Of a stretch of 5,508 bases of DNA, positions 5,101 through 5,508 are shown one piece after another; position 1 is the first letter of the stretch; every line of letters starts with the position of its first letter. The translations under genes and the position numbers were made by a program. Source of the DNA: an uncultured Clostridia bacterium (GTDB lineage: Bacteria; Bacillota; Clostridia; TANB77; CAG-508); the NCBI GenBank assembly GCA_904419095.1, contig CAJFQT010000097.1, forward strand, positions 1 through 5,508, in the 5' to 3' direction. Below the pieces are notes generated by a model. It saw only the letters and a list, made by a program, of their open reading frames with translations, was not told where the DNA came from and made no database searches.

Positions 5101-5508
5101 ATGTACTGGGAAGTAATAGATAAAAACAGATATAATATATTAAAAAAAGTAATAGAAAAAATTAGTTTAGAAAATTATTATTTAGCAGGAGGAACAGCAT
5201 TAGCATTACAAACAGGAATAAGAGAGTCATTTGATTTTGACTTTTTTATACAAACAGAATTTGACGAAAACTTATTAATACAAGAATTAGAAACAATAGG
5301 AGAATTAGAAGTTACTGTATGTAGAAAAGGGACAGTACATGCTATTTTAAATGGGGTACAATTAACATTTTTATATTTTAAGAACAATTTAGTAGCAAAC
5401 AAGGTAGCGGTAGAAGATATAAAAGGTTTATATTTAGCAAGTATAGAAGATATAGCAATAATGAAACTAATAGCAATAAGCCAAAGAGGAACAAAGAAAG
5501 ACTTTTTT
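5101..5508 (+). CDS. AbiEii/AbiGii-type nucleotidyltransferase toxin, N-terminal part
   Basis: The first 136 codons of a gene cut by the window end. It shows the DNA polymerase beta-type nucleotidyltransferase motif of the AbiEii family: GGTALAL (30-36), RES (41-43) and DFDFF (45-49), giving the metal-binding D45-x-D47. Further on come SIEDIAIMKL (114-123) and RGTKKDFF (129-136), the family's conserved lysine block. Members include the AbiE abortive-infection toxins, which inhibit growth, and the mycobacterial MenT toxins, which add nucleotides to tRNA 3' ends. All active-site residues visible are intact; motifs further on cannot be seen. The start is set by GGAGG 6 nt upstream, overlapping the preceding gene. 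Thirteen of fifteen isoleucine codons are ATA, unlike mnmG and rsmG, hinting at separate origin or low expression. A non-toxic nucleotidyltransferase of the same fold cannot be excluded. Confidence 0.85.
   Translation, partial: MYWEVIDKNRYNILKKVIEKISLENYYLAGGTALALQTGIRESFDFDFFIQTEFDENLLIQELETIGELEVTVCRKGTVHAILNGVQLTFLYFKNNLVANKVAVEDIKGLYLASIEDIAIMKLIAISQRGTKKDFF

Overview
The window is strongly AT-rich, uses the standard code, and carries the gene order mnmG-rsmG-soj(parA)-parB-DUF4446 gene followed by two serine tRNAs. This order, together with a DUF4446 protein next to ParB and the absence of a noc gene between rsmG and soj, points to a low-GC Bacillota, most likely Clostridia. The species cannot be told from the sequence.

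Region by region: (1) Positions 1-801 hold the 3' part of mnmG (tRNA U34 modification). (2) A 105-bp gap contains two diverged copies of a small hairpin-forming repeat. (3) rsmG (907-1629, 16S rRNA methyltransferase) ends in a strong intrinsic terminator (1648-1695). (4) A gene-free stretch of about 490 bp (1630-2121) holds, after the terminator, a long hairpin (1863-1960) flanked by a 10-bp direct repeat and nested inside a 12-bp inverted repeat. This looks like a MITE-type insertion. The soj promoter (2031-2059) follows. (5) soj (GTG start), parB and a membrane-anchored DUF4446 gene all run left to right and are probably one transcript; the first two form the chromosome-segregation ParAB pair. 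(6) A consensus promoter embedded in a 67-nt inverted repeat drives tRNA-Ser(UGA). tRNA-Ser(GCU) follows after a hairpin spacer, and a terminator ends the unit (4711-4753). (7) A two-gene cassette starts at 4811: a 95-residue DUF6922-like protein, then an AbiEii-type nucleotidyltransferase cut by the window end. It reads as a toxin-antitoxin or abortive-infection module.

The first six regions are housekeeping: translation fidelity (MnmG, RsmG, serine tRNAs) and chromosome partition (Soj, ParB). The last region is accessory. Its isoleucine codons are mostly ATA, and its two genes are translationally coupled. It lies directly downstream of serine tRNA genes, which is notable because some toxins of the same broad nucleotidyltransferase family act on serine tRNA. 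No perfect parS site, CRISPR array or complete insertion sequence was seen.
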